A DNA stretch of 63,083 bases, from contig NZ_MRDH01000034.1 of NCBI RefSeq assembly GCF_002008225.1, positions 1 to 63,083 of the forward strand, read 5' to 3'. Origin of the DNA: Agrobacterium salinitolerans (GTDB lineage Bacteria; Pseudomonadota; Alphaproteobacteria; Rhizobiales; Rhizobiaceae). Shown here one piece after another: positions 60,889 to 63,083 of the stretch. The notes beneath the pieces are model-generated. The model made no database searches and was not told the DNA's origin. It was given only the letters and a program-made list of their open reading frames with translations. How positions within the stretch are numbered: position 1 is the first letter of the stretch; each line of letters begins with the position of its first letter. Both the position numbers and the translations under genes were made by a program.

Positions 60889-61806
60889 ATGGCCACCCCT
60901 TTCACCTGGGACGACCTACAATATTTTCTGGCCGTGGCCCGCACCGGACAGCTCTCATCGGCCGCCCGAAGCCTGCGCACCAGCCACGCCACCGTCTCCC
61001 GCCATATCGACCGGCTGGAATTTTCCCTGAAAACCAAGCTGTTCGAGCGCAATCCGCGCGGTTATGAACTTACGACCGTCGGGCGGCGGCTGGTCGATAC
61101 CGTCGAGCGCATAGAGGCTGAAGCGGAAAGGCTGCAATCGGACATTTCCGAAAGCGGCAGCTTGCTGCGCGGAGTGGTGCGCCTTAGCGCGCCTGAAGGT
61201 TTTTCCAATTTTTTCTTCGTGGAGAGGCTGAAAGACTTCGCCGTCACCCATCCCCACATCATGGTGGAGATGGTGACGATCCAGCAGATCATGGCGCTGT
61301 CCAAAAAAGAGGCGGATGTGGCGGTAACGCTCGATCCGCCAAAGGCCGGTCCTTACATCAATGAACAGATCATCGATTACACGCTGCATATCTATGCCTC
61401 GCGTTCCTATCTCGCCGGGCGGCCGAAAATCGTAAAGCGCGAGGATCTGCTCGACCACTTCTTCATCGGCTACGTGCAGGACCTGATCTTCTCACCGGGC
61501 CTCGATTATATGCGTGACGTGCTGCCCGGTCTGCGGCCGAGTTTCCAGTCCTCGAGCATTTTTGCGCAGCTGACCGCAACGCTAAGCGGCAGAGGGCTGT
61601 GCATTTTGCCGAATTTCATCGCCGCCCGCTTTCCGGATCTGCAAATGGTGCTTTCCGGTGAAGTGGAGCTGCGTCGAGGCTATTGGCTGACGAGCCACCA
61701 GGACCTTGCCAACGTGCCGCGGGTGCGCTCGCTTATGGATTTCATTCTCACCACGGCCCGCGCCCACCAAAATCTCTTCGTGCTCGATCGAAAGACGACC
61801 GCTTGA
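60889..61806 (+). CDS. LysR-family regulator of the divergent catabolic operon
   Basis: A 305-residue regulator with the N-terminal helix-turn-helix (about 5-64; LSSAARSLRTSHATVSRHIDRLE) and a LysR effector domain. GGGAG lies before the ATG. It is divergent from the binding-protein gene, and a three-half-site palindrome sits between them, so it very likely controls that operon. The inducer is unknown. Confidence 0.9.
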   Translation: MATPFTWDDLQYFLAVARTGQLSSAARSLRTSHATVSRHIDRLEFSLKTKLFERNPRGYELTTVGRRLVDTVERIEAEAERLQSDISESGSLLRGVVRLSAPEGFSNFFFVERLKDFAVTHPHIMVEMVTIQQIMALSKKEADVAVTLDPPKAGPYINEQIIDYTLHIYASRSYLAGRPKIVKREDLLDHFFIGYVQDLIFSPGLDYMRDVLPGLRPSFQSSSIFAQLTATLSGRGLCILPNFIAARFPDLQMVLSGEVELRRGYWLTSHQDLANVPRVRSLMDFILTTARAHQNLFVLDRKTTA

Positions 61807-61939
61807 GCGGCATCGTTCACATTTCGGCGACACCGTGTCTACCGGTGGCGAATTGGAGAACGCGCCCAACTGCTTATATGACTGACAACAACGAAGCTGG
61901 CTGGCAAAGCCGGCATCCTCCGACATCTGGAAGGTCATC

Positions 61940-62962
61940 ATGAAAAAGATCGGATTCCTGTCCTTCGGCCACTGGACGCCCTCGCCCCAGTCGCAAACCC
62001 GCTCGGCTGCGGACACGCTGCTGCAATCGATAGACCTTGCCGTGGCTGCGGAAGAACTGGGCGCTGACGGCGCCTATTTCCGCGTGCACCATTTCGCCCG
62101 CCAGCTTGCCTCACCCTTTCCGCTGCTGGCCGCCGTCGGCGCGCGCACGAAGAAGATCGAGATCGGCACCGGCGTCATCGACATGCGCTATGAAAACCCA
62201 TTCTACATGGCGGAGGACGCCGGTTCGGCCGATCTCATCGCCGGCGGGCGCCTGCAGCTCGGCATCAGCCGCGGCTCGCCCGAGCAGGTGATTGATGGTT
62301 GGCGTTATTTCGGTTACCGCCCGGCCGAGGGCCAAAGCGAAGAAGACATGGCGCGCCAGCACACCGAAGTCTTCCTCGAGCTTCTGAAGGGCGAAGGTTT
62401 CGCTGAGCCGAACCCGCGCCCGATGTTCCCCAACCCGCCCGGCCTTCTGCGGCTAGAGCCGCATTCCGAAGGGCTGCGCGAGCGCATCTGGTGGGGCTCA
62501 AGCTCCAATGCGACGGCGGTCTGGGCGGCAAAGCTTGGCATGAACCTGCAAAGCTCCACCCTGAAGACGGATGAAACGGGCGAACCTTTCCATGTCCAGC
62601 AGGCGCAGCAGATCCGCACCTTCCGGGAAGCCTGGAAGGAAGCAGGCCATAACCGCGAGCCGCGTGTATCGGTCAGCCGCAGCATCTTCGCGCTCGTCAA
62701 CGACCGCGACCGGTCCTATTTCGGTTACGGCGACGAAGGCGACGACAAGATCGGTTATATCGACGACAAGACGCGCGCGATCTTCGGGCGCAGCTATGCC
62801 GCCGAGCCGGAAAAGCTGATCGAACAGCTGAAGGCAGATGAAGCCATCGCCGAGGCCGACACGCTGCTCCTGACGGTGCCGAACCAGTTGGGCGTCGATT
62901 ACAACGCCCATGTGATCGAAACGATCCTCAAGCAGGTAGCACCGGCCCTCGGCTGGCGCTAA
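61940..62962 (+). CDS. Luciferase-like (LLM) flavin-dependent monooxygenase
   Basis: A 340-residue member of the bacterial luciferase superfamily with the (beta/alpha)8 features GADGAYFRVHHFARQ near 34-48, IEIGTGVIDMRYENP near 73-87 and GGRLQLGISRGSPEQ near 103-117. It would use reduced flavin supplied by a partner reductase, not seen here. GGAAGG ribosome site. It follows the LysR gene by 133 bases and could share its transcript. Two hairpins, the second a good terminator, follow. Substrate unknown. Confidence 0.88.
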   Translation: MKKIGFLSFGHWTPSPQSQTRSAADTLLQSIDLAVAAEELGADGAYFRVHHFARQLASPFPLLAAVGARTKKIEIGTGVIDMRYENPFYMAEDAGSADLIAGGRLQLGISRGSPEQVIDGWRYFGYRPAEGQSEEDMARQHTEVFLELLKGEGFAEPNPRPMFPNPPGLLRLEPHSEGLRERIWWGSSSNATAVWAAKLGMNLQSSTLKTDETGEPFHVQQAQQIRTFREAWKEAGHNREPRVSVSRSIFALVNDRDRSYFGYGDEGDDKIGYIDDKTRAIFGRSYAAEPEKLIEQLKADEAIAEADTLLLTVPNQLGVDYNAHVIETILKQVAPALGWR

Positions 62963-62981
62963 CGGCACGCTTGGAAATGAG

Positions 62982-63046
62982 GGCGGCGCATTTTATGCGC
63001 CGCCAGACCGCTGACAAACCCGTCGATATTTTCGGCGGGTTTTTTC
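62982..63046 (+). terminator. Tandem hairpins ending the LLM gene transcript
   Basis: GGCGGCGCA/TGCGCCGCC (62982-63004) is followed by AACCCGTCGA/TCGGCGGGTT (63017-63041) with a T run. The second is a full intrinsic terminator. Confidence 0.88.
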
Positions 63047-63083
63047 TTTTTCGGGATGATGACGTTTTGTTGTGGTCTTTTAC

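Noticed and set aside
1..63083. CRISPR arrays, insertion sequences, prophage or integrated elements
   Set aside because: No regular direct repeats, transposase, integrase or phage genes were seen, and base composition and gene style are uniform across the window.

Overview
The window looks like chromosomal DNA of an alphaproteobacterium of the Rhizobiaceae, most probably Agrobacterium. The pointers are the PhyR-NepR-EcfG stress system, the rkpK-lpsL pair, the carboxyspermidine-type polyamine genes, an Lrp-type putR opposite a PutA without a DNA-binding domain, RIME-type intergenic palindromes, and uniform high-GC codon use. There is no rRNA, tRNA, insertion sequence, prophage or CRISPR array. 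The organism call rests on recalled family knowledge, not on a database search.

Layout. 0.4-17 kb is housekeeping: an M23 peptidoglycan peptidase, clpB, a DUF4167 protein, prfA-prmC, ptsP, lysC, a DEAD-box helicase and the two polyamine genes. 17-25 kb is the general stress response (GSR) core: two HWE-family histidine kinases, phyR, nepR and ecfG, with galE, a PRC-barrel protein and a small membrane-protein pair. 25-34 kb holds putR/putA, an ALDH7-type dehydrogenase with a LysR regulator, a glutathionyl-hydroquinone reductase and an EamA exporter. 34-37 kb is rkpK-lpsL, which makes UDP-glucuronate and UDP-galacturonate. 37-41 kb is a tight three-gene operon (N-formylglutamate amidohydrolase-like, DUF1704/QEGLA metallopeptidase-like, glutathione-synthase-like ATP-grasp). 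41-46 kb is a run of small stress genes. 46-50 kb has a membrane PQQ glucose dehydrogenase and an AraC regulator. 50-61 kb is a nine-gene catabolic operon (Liv-type ABC transporter, GMC oxidoreductase, hydroxyacid dehydrogenase, acetoacetyl-CoA synthetase, 3-hydroxybutyrate dehydrogenase) read away from a divergent LysR gene. A luciferase-like monooxygenase closes the window.

The main result is regulatory. Reading the intergenic DNA for the EcfG promoter form GGAAC-N16/17-CGTT gives six exact matches: 17394, 20263(-), 23440(-), 24333(-), 41000 and 42493. Several one-mismatch matches also lie in front of sensible genes. They make much of the window a local GSR regulon: HWE kinase, phyR, nepR-ecfG, PRC-barrel protein, DUF883-like/YqjE-like pair, PfpI, PPC-domain protein, TIGR02587/TIGR02588/FAD operon and a DUF892 ferritin-like protein.

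A further EcfG-like promoter (22178-22202) lies between the two convergent kinase genes. It is followed by three stem-loops, two with C-rich loops, the last a strong intrinsic terminator. This predicts an unannotated stress-induced small RNA of about 115 nt with the layout of Caulobacter GsrN. The second candidate system is the 37-41 kb operon, which pairs an ATP-grasp ligase with an HExxxH enzyme of the MATCAP (DUF1704) family. That combination resembles the eukaryotic tubulin tyrosine ligase/carboxypeptidase pair.
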